Below, piece by piece: positions 1 to 12,065 of a DNA stretch of 64,000 nucleotides (position 1 is the stretch's first letter; every line of letters begins with the position of its first letter). This DNA is from Amoebidium appalachense (lineage: Eukaryota; Ichthyosporea): contig CAVNZM010000009.1 in assembly GCA_963693365.1 (NCBI GenBank), forward strand, positions 4,898,001 to 4,962,000, read 5' to 3'. Made by a program: the position numbers and the translations under genes. The notes below the pieces were generated by a model, which worked only from the letters and a program-made list of their open reading frames with translations, did no database searches and was not told the origin of the DNA.

Positions 1-480
1 TCTACGATTTAGCCTTCCGACAGCTGTCAGTAGACTGCGTCATACCAGGAGTTCAAGAGTTCACAGGAACAGGAATTTATAATTAGGGAATGCATTGAAG
101 ACTAGATTGCGATGGCATAAAGCTGAGGTGACTTTAAGAGCAGATTATGCTATTTCCGGATCCCTCCCTCCTGGCAGACATCTTCTTCGAGAGCAGTTCT
201 GGAACTTGACCAAACATGACCAGCTCACTATGAGCTGAGTATTTAGCAGCGTTTTGCGCCATAAAAAAACAATATTGAATCCTCTGCTTTTCAAAAATCC
301 GTCCAAAAAGGACTGCCGGCCATGTCTGGCCAGTGCACTAGTGCCCTAGTGCCACGGTTTACATACTCCAGGCAACAGAGACTCAGTACCGATGCAATAA
401 ACGAGGCATGTCGGGATTGACAGTCCGAATTCATAAGCGCTGGCCCAAGAAAGAGTGCACGGTGCCTCTCTCCCCAGCAG
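1..480. other. Non-repetitive left edge, no gene assigned
   Basis: Mixed-composition sequence without microsatellites. No open frame longer than about 35 codons that I can defend. It may hold intron or upstream exon sequence of a plus-strand gene whose last exon could be 481-571. A 31-codon ORF beginning with ATG near 320 reads plausibly but has no other support. Confidence 0.3.
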
Positions 481-571
481 AGCTGGGGTGCACAAAACTA
501 AAGATGGAGCGGATGTGATGAACTATGTTCTTGACAAGGTGATGGCACTCTTTCAAGGAGCAAACTACTGA
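481..571 (+). CDS. Possible terminal exon of an unidentified plus-strand gene
   Basis: A pyrimidine-rich tract ending in CCCCAGCAG at 480 is followed by one spare base and 29 codons, then TGA at 569-571. The peptide ends VMNYVLDKVMALFQGANY, an amphipathic, protein-like stretch. I do not recognise the family. If real, the rest of the gene lies to the left of or inside 1-480. No AATAAA was found close by. It is short, so chance cannot be excluded. Confidence 0.25.
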
Positions 572-689
572 GTGGTCCCCACGGCAGCAAACTGCACAAG
601 GGAAGGGAGGCCCTGGCAGATCTTGAGCCGCACACTCTTAATGTCAAATGGCAACTCTGTGCAGCTCCGCGACCGGGCCGGCGGGGATC

Positions 690-696
690 AAGGGAG

Positions 697-730
<34 letters not shown>

Positions 731-1033
731 GGCCCTGGTGTACTCAGGATAGTACTCTGCAGAGAGCCGTGGGTGTACGAAAGGATGCGGTCGATGAGGA
801 CGGTACAAAGGATGCAGTTGTAATTATATAGAGTCTGCCAGCAAACATAGCAAACACAGCACGTCCTGAAGGACTGGTGCATATCATAGGTCGCACGTGA
901 CTGCATGACGCACGAGCGCAAGAATCTGAGGCACGGCAAAACTATGGACAGCTACATATAGGTGCATATGCCAAACTAACGGTTATGGCCACGAGAAAGG
1001 GATGGACAATGTCCCATCGAGAAAAGGAGGGAA

Positions 1034-1081
<48 letters not shown>

Positions 1082-1987
1082 GAATGCGGTACACGGTACG
1101 AAGTACGCACACACGAAGGACACATGCAAAGGCAAACATTCAAGTATATGCAACATCAGCCATGCGCACAGTATGTGTGCGTTATAAGCAGAGCCCATCC
1201 GGATCCTCAGGGAAAGCCCAAGTCATCAATTGCGTCTGAGTTTCGACCCCCTTAGCCCGCGCGGGGGGGGGGGGGGGGGGATTGTTTCGGACTTAGACAG
1301 ACATACAGAAGCTGCTTATCCTTTCTTTGGCAACACCCGGTGTTGCATGAATATAGATTGAAAACAACTTATCAAACGGCCCCTGTGTCTCGATGCTCCG
1401 GCCTGAATCACAGATCACAGATTTTGACTGAGCAGTGGCAAGGCTGAGCTCAATACGGCAACCGCAATGTACAGAACTTCGTATCACAAGATTCTAGGTG
1501 CATACAGACCAATACTGGGAGTGAACCGTGTCCAACACAGGAAGATACAAGTCCACATCCAGCTAAATGTCAGCTAGTAAGAACTACAAGAACCTGAAAT
1601 CTTGATGATGCATGGATGAGGGAAAAAATGGAAACAAACTGAGACACCCCTGTCCGGCTCACGGTCGTGTGGGTACTGTGTTAACACTGTGAGTGTGTGT
1701 GTTTGTGTGTATGTGTGTGTGTGTGTAGGGGCGCACTCGACTCACATAGCCATAAGAACAGCATGGGTCTGAAACCTGACGCCAATTTCGAACTCATAGG
1801 AGCTATTTGACATGCACATGCATTTGTTACAAAAAAAAGCTTACATGCTACTACGTTTCAGATTTTTATTGCATACATGCACCTGTCTATAATCGAGTAC
1901 GTGTGTTTGCTGAGTTTGCAAGGTGTGTACACGGAAACAGGCTGACGGGAGGGAGGGAACGTGAGAATGAGGAGGGAGAGAGTTGGA

Positions 1988-2021
<34 letters not shown>

Positions 2022-2058
2022 GTGTTGGGGGGGGGAGGGGGGGAGGTAATGATGCCTT
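690..2058. repeat. Poly-G tracts, (GT)n and dispersed repeat copy downstream of pyruvate kinase
   Basis: Holds G-runs near 700-727, 1034-1079 (about 46 G) and 1261-1280, a (GT)n stretch at 1990-2024, and one copy of a dispersed repeat (about 1080-1250). This is the 3' flank of the minus-strand pyruvate kinase gene. No supportable gene is seen; ORFs here are translations of the homopolymers. Confidence 0.6.
1079..1250. repeat. Dispersed repeat family, copy 1
   Basis: Starts directly after a 46-bp G-run with TTGAATGCGGTACACGGTA, then words shared with other copies: ACACATGCAAAGGCAAACATT (also near 3573), AAGCAGAGCCCATC (also 4859) and GAGTTTCGACC (also 4904). Partial copies lie at about 3495-3740, 4766-4925, 5800-5995 and 6130-6210, all within 5 kb and mostly abutting G-runs. 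No coding capacity or terminal repeats seen. Probably a short non-autonomous element. Confidence 0.55.
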
Positions 2059-3128
2059 CTATGAAGCGCCATTCTTCACATCGGGGACCTTGAGAATGCG
2101 CATCGTGTTCGTGTTTCCAGGCCCGCCGCGCCACCCCTGCAGAACAACCACGGTGCTTCCGGGGAGGATCATCCCCACCTTCACGGCCTCGCTGAGAGAC
2201 CAGTTCAGCCTCGCGTCAATGTCGTCCTGAAACGAAGTGTGCGCCTCCTGCCTAAACACCAACGGGAACGTCCCGCGGTAGAGGTGCACCTGCCTCGCCA
2301 CCTTCTCCTCCCTCGTCACGACAATGATCGGGCACCTAGGCCTGTACTTGCTAACCATCCCACCCGTACGTCCCGATGTGGACATGACGACGATCGCCGA
2401 CGCGTCCTGCTTGTACGCGGCCTCGACGGCTGCCATCGCCATCGTCTCTGAGATGGACGGCTTCGGCGTGAGCACCTTCAGCTCGTCAAACGTCACCTTT
2501 GCGGTAAACACAGCCTCCGCCTCTCTGCAAATGTTCGCCATCATCTGCACCGTCTCGATGGGGTAGTTCCCCTTCGCCGTCTCCCCGGAGAGCATCACGC
2601 AGTCCGCGCCGTCCAGGACTGCGTTCGCGACGTCGGACACCTCGGCGCGGGTCGGGCGAGGGTTGTAGGTCATGCTGTCAAGCATCTGAGTCGCGCAAAT
2701 CACGGGTACCCCCGCAACGTTGCACATGGCAATGATCATTTTCTGCGCCAAGAATACCTTCTCTGACGGAACCTCGATACCAAGATCGCCGCGGGCCACC
2801 ATCACGCCGTCCACGACCTTCAGGATTTCCGGGAAGTTTCTGATCCCCTCGTGGTTTTCGATTTTTGCAATCACCTTTATGTTCTTGCCTTTCTCGCCAA
2901 GGAATTCGCGGATCTCCGCAACGTCCGAAGCCTTGCGCACGAACGACGCAAAGATGATGTCCACGTCCTGCTCGATGCCCCACCTGCGGCGATGGTGGGT
3001 AACCCGTTAGTTTAAAATTTTCATCAAAATTCTTAAACTTTCTCATCACCTGCAGCCATGAGTGAGGAGTAGTCCGTTAGTTTGAAAATCACTAATAAAC
3101 GGCACACAAAGGCATCTAGGAAGCCCGT

Positions 3129-3175
<47 letters not shown>

Positions 3176-3373
3176 ACCACCACCACCACCACCACCACCT
3201 TCCCGGAAAATAAAAAAAAAAGAAAAAAAGGAAAAAAGAATTGGATTGGAATGAATGCCAAAGACAATGAGAGCGCCGGGGAGGAAGTTGGAAGATTGAG
3301 TGATGGGAAGGTGAGGGATGTGCAGGTGAAGACGGTGGGCGGGTAGATGGGTGGGTGGTGGTGGGGGTTGGAG

Positions 3374-3405
<32 letters not shown>

Positions 3406-3768
3406 AGAGGAGCACGTCAGAGGGGAGGGCAAAATGTGGGCTGCGATGGGCGGGTGGTGGTGACAGTTTTAAGGTGTATCTGTGCCGGAAGAGTTGGGCG
3501 CCGAGGGGAGGGGGGGGGGGTAAGAATGCGCAGCTACACGGTATGTAAATAAAACGTAACGATGAGAAAAACTGTGGAGAACACATGCAAAGGCAAACAT
3601 TCAAGTATGCAACATCGGAGGGGGAGGGGGGGGGGGGGGGGGAGGGCCAGGTTAGGATGTGTCATATGGTACAAAGTACACATATGGTACAAAGTACACA
3701 GTCATAACGAAAAACACAGTGCAGAGTGCAAAGCACACATAACCAGTATGCGTAAAGCAATGAGGGAG

Positions 3769-3802
<34 letters not shown>

Positions 3803-5697
3803 ATAGAATGAGATAGAGACACGGCTGACATCGAAAGACAAAAAACAGTCTGTGTGTGTGTGTGTGTGTGTGTGTTGAAAGAGGGGGAGGGGAGGGAGGG
3901 GAGGGGGGAGGGGAAGGGGAGGACGGGTAAGTTAGCTAAAAGTGGAGACATGTGTAGAGATGCTTTACTGTGTGTCTCTGAAATGGGCCAGTATCGCACT
4001 CGTCTTTCTCAAGGCGCCATGCACCCATACCACAACTCTGCCCCTCCCCCCCCCCCTCCCCCTCCCCTTCCCCCCGTCTTACACCCCACCCACCACCATC
4101 TCCTCCCCCCCCCCCCCCTCCCCCCAAGCACACACACACACAAACACACTTCCTCCCACTTCTGGGGGGGAAAAAAAAAGCTCGACCACCCCAAACCCTC
4201 CTTTGCCGCGCCATAAAGCCCCCTCAGCTCCTCCCCGCTGCACCTTTGCTCTCCTAATATCTCCCGGAGTAGCTAACCCGTGCCTCTCTTCTTTCCCCAC
4301 CCTCCTCCGCTTCCCCTCCCCCTTCACCTTCCCCCTCCTTCCCCATTCCCCCACACTTGCCTCACTCCCCTCATTCTCCCTCTCTTTCTCTCCCCTCCTT
4401 CTCTCTCTCTTCCCCCCCCCCCCCCCTCCCACCCTCTCCACCCCTCACAAGGGAGGACTCCGTACACTCCAAACAGACCACGACAACAAGGGACAAGAAG
4501 ACGGGTGAGAGGAGAGTGCAGCGAGTCAATAACTGGTGTAGAGTAGAACACGTGAAGGACATGAGATTCGTATTCGTGAAACATAGATGTTGCAACAAGG
4601 AGAACAACGGGACAAAGAGGCTGTCATGAAAGTAGCAGTGAGAAGGGGCGGTGTGGGTGAGGGGGAGTGGGGAGGGGGGCGGGGGGAGGGAGGGGGGGGG
4701 GGAAGTGAAAAGGGGTGCTCTGGGCAGGTAGGGAAGGAGAGGGGAGCCGGGGGGGGGGGGGGGGGGTTTGAATGCGTCAAAAAGTACGAAGTACACAAGA
4801 ACAAACGGATAACACGATGCAGAATGCAAGCCATACATAAAGAGTATGCATAACAAATAAGCAGAGCCCATCCTCAGGGGGGGCCCACGTCATCCACGGT
4901 ACCCGAGTTTCGACCTATTCCCCTCGTTAACGAAACCCAACTCAGATACTGTTTCACTTGAACATGAGTAGGTCACCCGTCTTGATCAGAGACGAGCAGG
5001 GTTGCTTATGCAGGCAAGGGCAGTGGGAAAGGCCGGGGGTTAAAGTTGCAGCAGTAAGCAGAAGCAAGAAAAATATAGATAGGAACTCAGGAGACGGGGC
5101 TTCTAGGAAGCTCTCCCGTCGATACCTAAGTCGATACTTCCCTGGCTAACATACTACACCAGCTGAAAAGAATTAAGTCCCGAAGGCCGCAGAATTCGCA
5201 ATCAGAGGGGAAAAATATGAGATTTGACCCACGCCGCAGGGTAGTAACACGCTTACTAGGGCGGAACTTTATCGTCTTCGAACGGAAAGCTATGCCCCCG
5301 GATGTCAGCCGGAAATATGGTATGACCCATTGCTTTGGGCTTGAAAAAAGCCAAACCGATAGTCCGAGTTATGTTACGCCGGCGGGTAACATGCCGCATG
5401 GGTTCCAAGGGAGCTGTCGCCAACAGAGCGGTGTGTGCATGCGTGCGCGTAACGCAATGTGTGAAGTGTGTCTATAGCTATGAAAGGGGGTATGCAGAAG
5501 TGGACAGATGAAGTGTGTGGAGAGAAAAACAGTAAGAAGAAAAGTAGACACCGGTATGTGCAACCCCGCACAACATACATACACACACACACACACACAC
5601 ATAAATAAGCGAAGATTACAGGTAATCAACCAGAACAACAAATGACAAGCAAAACAACAGGCGTCAAAAAAAAAAAAAAAAAGAAAAGAAAGAGAGG

Positions 5698-5750
<53 letters not shown>

Positions 5751-6254
5751 GGGGGGAGGGGGGAGGGGGGGGGGGGGGGGGAGGGGGGGGGGGGATAGAT
5801 GCAGAACTATGTGTGAAATGACATACAGCTACAATAGGAGAATCACGATGCAGGACACGAGCACGAGAAGTAAGCAACATCAGCAACGTGGGTACTATGT
5901 CACAAGCATCCTCATTGAAGCGCCAAGTCAAAAATTGATCTGGGTTTCAACCCTGCCTCGAAAGCAATACCCAACTCAGACAGCAGAATTCGTCTGTCAA
6001 CCATACAAGCAGCCATTTTGCTCACACATGCAATCCTTCTACGACGGGTGACCAAGCACTGCATGTAGCAAACATTCTTTTATGATTTACAGACGCACGA
6101 GAGAGGAGGGAGGGGGAGAGGGAGGGGGGCTGGATTGAGGTACAGAGTACAAAGTACATTTATTATTTGTGGAGAACACCACGCAGAGGGCAAAGTACAT
6201 TAAAAAATGGTATTCACCATCAGAAGATTCCATCCCTCAAGGGGGACACAATGG

Positions 6255-6289
<35 letters not shown>

Positions 6290-6390
6290 GGTGGGGAGGG
6301 AGGTGTAGAGGGCGGGAAAGGCGGGGAAAGGAGGCAGAGAAGCACACAGATGTAGACCGAGATTATAGAGGAGTGTTATTGGGGGAAAGG

Positions 6391-6424
<34 letters not shown>

Positions 6425-7115
6425 CTTACTTCAAGTCAGCCTTATCCTTCTCCGACAGTGCAGGCAGGTCGACGTCGATGTTTGGAAGGTTACACCCCTT
6501 TCTACTTCCGAGCACGCCCGAGTTCATCAGCTCGCACGTCACAGATGTGTCGGTGACGGAGAGAACACGGAATGAGAGGAGACCGTCGTCGATAAACACG
6601 TACGACCCGGGGCTAACCACCTTCGGGAGGTTCTTGTAGTCGCAGTAAACGTCGGTTTTCGTCCCGTTTTCATAGTAGGATTCATCCATGTGAAGGGTAA
6701 TCCTGTCTCCGTTCTCCAGCTTGACGTCCCCATCTTTCATGATTCCCGTTCTGATTTCCGGACCTTTTGTGTCCAGCGCTATTGCCACGGGAGGGCCAGG
6801 GTGCAGGCGGCAGGACTCACGCATGTTTTTGATGAGTCCCCCGTGAAATTCATGAGACCCATGGGAGAAGTTCAGACGCATAATGTTGAGCCCGGCCTGG
6901 CGTAGTGCCGTGAGCATTTCCACCGAACCTGTTTTGGGGCCTATTGTGCAAATGATGGAAGACCTTCGAACACCGTCTGGGTTGTTCTGGATGTCCAGTT
7001 TGGACATGTGACCTATGCGTGTTAGTTCGGCCCATGCTGCCTTTTGCCCTTGGTTCTGAAAAGAACGGGGATAGGCGGGTATCGTAAACGAAGACATACG
7101 CTGTAGGGAATCCAT
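2059..7115 (-). CDS. Pyruvate kinase, two coding exons
   Basis: Catalyses phosphoenolpyruvate + ADP to pyruvate + ATP, the last step of glycolysis, in the cytosol. Exon 1 is 7115-6430 and exon 2 is 2983-2059, joined by a GTAAG...CAG intron (2984-6429). The splice restores a Lys codon and the conserved run DLKWGIEQDVDIIFASF. The product is 536 aa, normal for the family. Visible motifs: ICTIGPKT and MRLNFSHG near the N-terminus (substrate and metal site), LDTKGPEIRTG, the signature IAKIENHEG with the catalytic Lys, RGDLGIE, ATQMLDSM, and the C-terminal STSGRTGG region. The start at 7115 is preceded by GCCGCC, an ideal Kozak context. An in-frame upstream extension to 7349 has no family resemblance and contains a His-Thr repeat, so I rejected it. 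The protein looks complete and functional. The large intron is made mostly of homopolymers and dispersed repeats. Confidence 0.95.
2984..6429 (-). other. Intron of the pyruvate kinase gene
   Basis: A 3,446-base intron, longer than the coding sequence. It contains C-run 3130-3175 and G-runs near 3381-3406, 3772-3800, 4744-4766, 5740-5795, 6254-6288 and 6391-6423, a (GA)n stretch at 5701-5740, and several copies of a dispersed repeat carrying GTACGAAGTAC-like words. Most homopolymers are C on the sense strand. The unique stretch 4860-5560 shows no recognisable gene. Confidence 0.85.
4766..4925. repeat. Dispersed repeat family, copy in the pyruvate kinase intron
   Basis: Follows a G-run with TTGAATGCGTCAAAAAGTAC and shares AGTACGAAGTACAC, AAGCAGAGCCCATC, CTCAGGG and GAGTTTCGACC with the copy at 1079-1250, in the same order and orientation. 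The two copies are diverged by many substitutions and indels, so the insertion is not recent. Confidence 0.5.
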
Positions 7116-7870
7116 GGCGGCCTTGGTAACAGATGAACAGAACCTGGTTACTACGTGAAAGAAAGTAGAGTGCCCCGTCGTGGTGGTAATGATGGTGCGT
7201 AAGCGTTTGCGCGTGTGTGTGTGTGTGCGTGCGTGTGCACGTGCGTCCCCACGCACGTACGTGTCCTGTGGGACAGAAGATATAGAGGGTGTTGGGCTGA
7301 ACAATAGTCTATTTGTCCTCAGAAGGAACTTCTCTGTAGAAAAAGGCACAGGGAGCGTCTGAGTCAGACATCAGAAGCCAGAACAAAACGAGTGTGCGCA
7401 GTAGATATAGACGAATAATTAAGTCTTCAGAGATCGCAAAAATGTGGCGAGCATCAAATTGCATCAGTCTACGTAAACTTTTGTGCACCCGACATTCAAT
7501 GGTAAAGCAGCCTAAGTGGTATGCTTATATACCAACACTATTTTTACATGTTACTTCAGAGCTCTAAGAAGCTCTGAACAGATATAATAGCATGTTTTCT
7601 TTAAAGGTATGACATTAAGAAAACAAAGAAAGTTGAAAGACCCCCACTGATCGTCGTCGCGATGCAGTCAATATGGCGAGCGAATATGTCAACAAAATTC
7701 CGCACGAGCGAATAGGAGAACTTAAACTCTTTTTTACGCTCCTATTGGTTTTTGTGAGCCAATAAGATTTCTAAATCTGCTTTTTTGCCCTTTTTCACGT
7801 GAGCAGTTGCTCAGTTTGCGTAAATGATGTAAGATTCTATTGGCTCTTGGTAGGTCCGAAGCACCCTAGA
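7116..7870 (-). promoter_or_regulatory. Upstream region of pyruvate kinase
   Basis: Sequence 5' of the pyruvate kinase start. Read on the minus strand it has CCAAT motifs (plus-strand ATTGG near 7744 and 7839; the opposite orientation at about 7759) and a TATATAAG near 7530, about 420 bases upstream of the ATG. That distance would imply a long or spliced 5' leader. No competing gene is seen. Confidence 0.35.
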
Positions 7871-7979
7871 GTCGCCCGCCGCGGCGCCGCTTGGCCACTG
7901 GCCAGAGGTCAACATACCCAGGGTGCACGTGCCGCTATGCCGTGCACGTGTGGTGGTGACGGTAGTGCCGGGTGTGGGT

Positions 7980-7993
<14 letters not shown>

Positions 7994-8053
<60 letters not shown>
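7994..8053. repeat. Poly-G tract, about 60 bp
   Basis: An uninterrupted run of G immediately after a short (GT)n. It is one of the longest homopolymers in the window. It lies between the pyruvate kinase promoter and non-coding sequence. Confidence 0.95.
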
Positions 8054-8056
<3 letters not shown>

Positions 8057-8059
8057 GAC

Positions 8060-9545
8060 GGAGGGGGGAGGAGACTGTTTCCACCTCGGCCACCAGCTGC
8101 AGATATCGATATTCGGAATTCCCTTTTTTCTTTAGGTTTGTGTGTCTACTAAGTAAATTTTAAGTTTGGCCTCCAATGTTAGATCGGATCTTCTGGGAAC
8201 ATTTGTGTTCTTGTTACGATATCGATGTTTATTTGTCCGACTCATCTCAAACCTATGTTATAAGCATGATATATCCCACTACTACCATAACTAACTAACC
8301 CTTTAAAGCATACATAAATCCCCCTGCCCCTTCCTCCCTTCCCCTTCCCCCTCCGAGAGGGCCTACTACGTCCATCCCCCCCCCCCCCCCCCCTCCTTTT
8401 TCTCCTCCCTCCAAGCGGTTTCGGATCCCGTTCCCTGGCCTTCCCCGGGTAAAAATATTATTGGCAGACACTACTACTACTGTTCACCTAGCCCCTGCAG
8501 CTGCAGCTCGATCGAATTAAGCCAAGATTGCATTTTTACAAGCATTTGCAGACACACACACGCACGAGTCCATGCACAGTTGCATACACACAGGCACACT
8601 CAAACATAGATAGCAAGGGAAGAAGAAGCCAACATTAGTTACATGCATAACAGGCATGAGTCACAAGATTCTGACACACATACACACACACGTGCACCAT
8701 ACCCACTTCCCACACCTACCCACACACACACACACACACACAAAGCACACATGGATAACTTGAAGCGCTTGGCTTCCCCCCTCCCCCCCCCTCCCCCTCC
8801 CTCCCCCCCGGCTCTCCTCCCCTTAGTCAGTACCCAAGCTCAGCCTGCTCAGTCCCCCCCAACCCTGGTATTCGAAGTAGGCTGTTCCGCAGCATACTCC
8901 TTTCTTCCCTTTAACCCCCTCCCCCCCCCCCCTCCCCCCCCCCCCCCCCTCCCCCCACCCCCCCACACACACACACATACACACACCCCACCACCACCAC
9001 CACCACCACTACTAACACACATAACCGCACCCCCGACCCCGCCCCTTCCCGAATACACAACAAGCATAAAGCTCAGGCCTCTACCTTTGCTTTTTTCATG
9101 CCTCGCTTTCCTTTCTCTGCCTCTCATACCAACCTCAATCGCTACTTCCTCCCACATCCCCCTGCCCCGCTCGTATGCGTCCTGCTTCTGTGCCCCTCGC
9201 CCCTCTTGTCTTATTGGCTTTTTTTTGTGTTGGGAAGTGGGTAGGGGGGCAGGTGAGTAGGCGTGTGCGTAGTTGGTAGGCAAGTGTGTAGTGTTGCTGG
9301 TGCTGGTGAGAGAAAGAGAGAGAGGACTGAGAGGGGGGTGTGTGTGGGGGGAGGGGAGAAAGCAGGTAACTGGGACTTGGTGCGTAAGGTGCCACGGTGC
9401 ATAGTGTGTAGGCACGTAGGTGTGTGGGTGTGTTGGCGCAGGGCACCATATAGACCAAAGCTGGGCCCGTGGGTATCCCAGGGGGGGGGGGGGGGGGGGC
9501 TAGGTAGGGGGGAGGGGGGGAGGGGGGGGAGGGAGGGGGGCAGCT

Positions 9546-9611
<66 letters not shown>

Positions 9612-9884
9612 CCCTCCCTCTCTCTCTTTTTTGGTTTGTTTAAGGGAAGGGAAGGGGGGGGGGGGGGGGGGAGGGGTGCAGGGAGGGATAGGGGGGCGGG
9701 TACGGACTTGGCACGTATCTTGAGGTGTGTAGGTGTAGTGTAGGTGCTGTCTAAGAATTAATATCAATTTATGTATATTTTATTCCTCGGAAAGATCTTA
9801 CAGAATTTGAGAACGAACGAACGGCTTATGATAATGTCGTCTGACATCAGAGTTGACTGACATGCAGTTTCACAGATTTCAGAC
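8060..9884. repeat. Intergenic region with C/G runs, (CA)n and (TA)n
   Basis: Holds non-coding sequence (8060-8640), C-rich and (CA)n stretches (8700-9010), G-runs (about 9480-9540 and 9655-9672) and a (TA)n array at 9549-9606. No supportable gene is seen. Long ORFs here encode only His-Thr or Pro repeats. Confidence 0.6.
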
Positions 9885-10301
9885 ATGGCCAGCCCTTCTG
9901 CAAGTACTTTCCAAGTTGTGCTGGAAAGCTTCAAGAAAAGTACTCCGGTCGTTGGAACATGGGTAGGAATTGCTGCAGCAATTGTCGCATGCACCATCTA
10001 CGTGGAGCGCGGCAAGGGTGAGGTGGCCCGGCTGCGAAGCGAAGTGGAGCTGAAGGAGAAGCAGGAGGAAGAGAGGGAGAAGCTGAAAGAGAAGCAGGAG
10101 GAAGAAAGGGAGAAGCTGAAAGAGAAACTGCATGAGAGGGACATGCAGCTCCAGGCTAAGGAGATGGAGACATCACGTGCAAGGTCCCTGGTGGACACGT
10201 GGGACGCCCTTGTGCGCACCGGGCTGTCGGCTGACTACCCGCTCAAGAAAAACGCCACAGACCAAGGATCACAGTTGCCGAGTGTGCAAACAACTAAATG
10301 A
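9885..10301 (+). CDS. Small membrane-anchored coiled-coil protein, unknown function
   Basis: A 138-residue single-exon ORF starting at an ATG in good context (AGACATGGCC). Residues about 22-40 form one hydrophobic helix (VVGTWVGIAAAIVACTIYV). Residues about 44-100 are a highly charged coiled coil. The coiled coil contains an 11-residue unit LKEKQEEEREK, present twice with a truncated third copy, and the DNA shows the same 33-bp tandem unit at 10050-10115. The C-terminus is polar. Codon use is richer in GC third positions than its surroundings, which supports coding. I do not recognise the family. The layout (short N-terminus, one helix, then a coiled coil) would suit an organelle or ER membrane tether, but that is inference. 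It converges on the methyltransferase gene, 570 bases away. Confidence 0.65.
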   Translation: MASPSASTFQVVLESFKKSTPVVGTWVGIAAAIVACTIYVERGKGEVARLRSEVELKEKQEEEREKLKEKQEEEREKLKEKLHERDMQLQAKEMETSRARSLVDTWDALVRTGLSADYPLKKNATDQGSQLPSVQTTK

Positions 10302-10870
10302 TTGAGGTATTGAGGGGTTGAGGGGTTGAGGGGTTGTACGTGTATTTCTGCTGTATTTACCATACATGGTGCTAAGTGCTTGTATAGCCGTTAGGAATCA
10401 TTACGAGCTCACCACTATTTATTCATATATTGATCAGTCATCGAAATTCCCTGTCCCCATGTGGTTCACAGCAAATGTGTGCACTTGCGTCACGCAGACT
10501 GTCTGTTCAATAGAAGCTTCCTTGCCCACTTCCCCAGTACTGGTGGGCACTGAGGCTTTTGGGGATATCTCGTACTCGACATTAAAATTATTCATGCTCG
10601 ATATGACCATTTGTGCCGGGGATCTGAGCTGACATTCATACGCCATTATGACCATATATGGTACGCACTGATACACACCACCATCATCATTTATGGTTAT
10701 ATTTCATTCTGATATTCATACTTATTAGCCAATATCGCCAGCAAAAACGAACATCACCACTAGTGTTTTTCTCGTTAGATCCGATTTACATACATATAAG
10801 GTCATTCATGCCCTCCAGGCTATTTAGGGTAATCCACGCCACCACTTCCAAATATGTTAAGCATGGCATC
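10302..10870. other. Intergenic region between convergent genes
   Basis: Short tandem GAGGGGTTG repeats at about 10305-10335, then mixed, non-repetitive sequence forming the shared 3' flank of the two convergent genes. An 88-codon plus-strand frame (10366-10632) lacks a good start context and recognisable features, so I leave it unannotated. Confidence 0.5.
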
Positions 10871-11014
10871 TTAGCATTTCTCAGCTACCCGCAGTTTGGC
10901 AGATCGTGCACGTGGGTTGGCGGTGATTTCTGATTGGCTGGGAACAATGGGTTTGCGGGTGATCTCTTTGAAGAGCGGTGTTGGTCCGGCTGCAGTGGGT
11001 GGGTTGTAGTAGGC

Positions 11015-11046
<32 letters not shown>

Positions 11047-11905
11047 GCGTGTGTGTGTGTGTGCGCGCTGCACATTGGCCTGTTTTCTGCCTTGTGTGTT
11101 ATGGGTGGGTGCGTTTGAAAAGAGGAGAGGGGGGGGGGGGGGGGGGGGGGGTGGATGTTGAGACTTGAGCGCCACGTCTGCAATTCACGGCCATGTTTTA
11201 CCGCCTCACACATAAACCAAAGGGGTGGCATGCCATATTCCCCAAAAAACATACAGGAAGTAAGCTGTGAGAGTGTTCTTTTGGGGGGGATTAGGAATGA
11301 TGTGAGAATAAGATGGCAAGGGAAGGTGCCGGGACAGAAGAGAGGAGGAACAAAAGGGTGACACCCACACTGAACGCACATGAACCCAAGCACAGAAAAA
11401 CATATGTGCAGTGTGCTATATCCGTATGAGTAGTGTGGTACTCTATTTGAGTATGAAGTGTGAAGAACATAAGGGGCTAAAAAGGAAAGCATTGACATGC
11501 GGCTAAGTTGTACTGTTTCCTAGTGGGGTGGGGTGGGTGGGGGGTTACGTGCAATGAAAACCCGAGGGGGGTGGGGGGTTGGGAGGCACAAATTGTGCGT
11601 AAATACTTCTTTACGATCGAGTCTTCTCCGGAGTGGAACGAAATAACTGGGGTGAAGGTGTGTCATAGGGGGGGGGGGGGGGGGAGGGGGGATGTGTGTG
11701 TGTTTGTGTTTGTGTGCGTGTATGTGTGTTGGGGGGAAGGGGGAGGTTAGAAAACACCATCTTGGTCGACTCATGTGTGAAACAATTGCCTTTGTTGTCC
11801 TAATCTCATTTCAAGTCAAGGAATGTTTCTGGTTTCAAAGTAGTATACTTCTTCCTTGCCTGCTGGGTGTGTGCGACCATTTTTTTTTTTATTTTTTTTA
11901 TTTTT

Positions 11906-11946
<41 letters not shown>

Positions 11947-12019
11947 GGGGGGGATGTTTGGAAGATTCATGTACTTCGTGTCCATGTAACCAGACTCTGT
12001 TGGTAGCAGTGACGTAGAG

Positions 12020-12065
<46 letters not shown>

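Noticed and set aside
7116-7349. N-terminal extension of pyruvate kinase to 7349
   Set aside because: No family similarity, a His-Thr repeat, and the ATG at 7115 has an ideal Kozak context.
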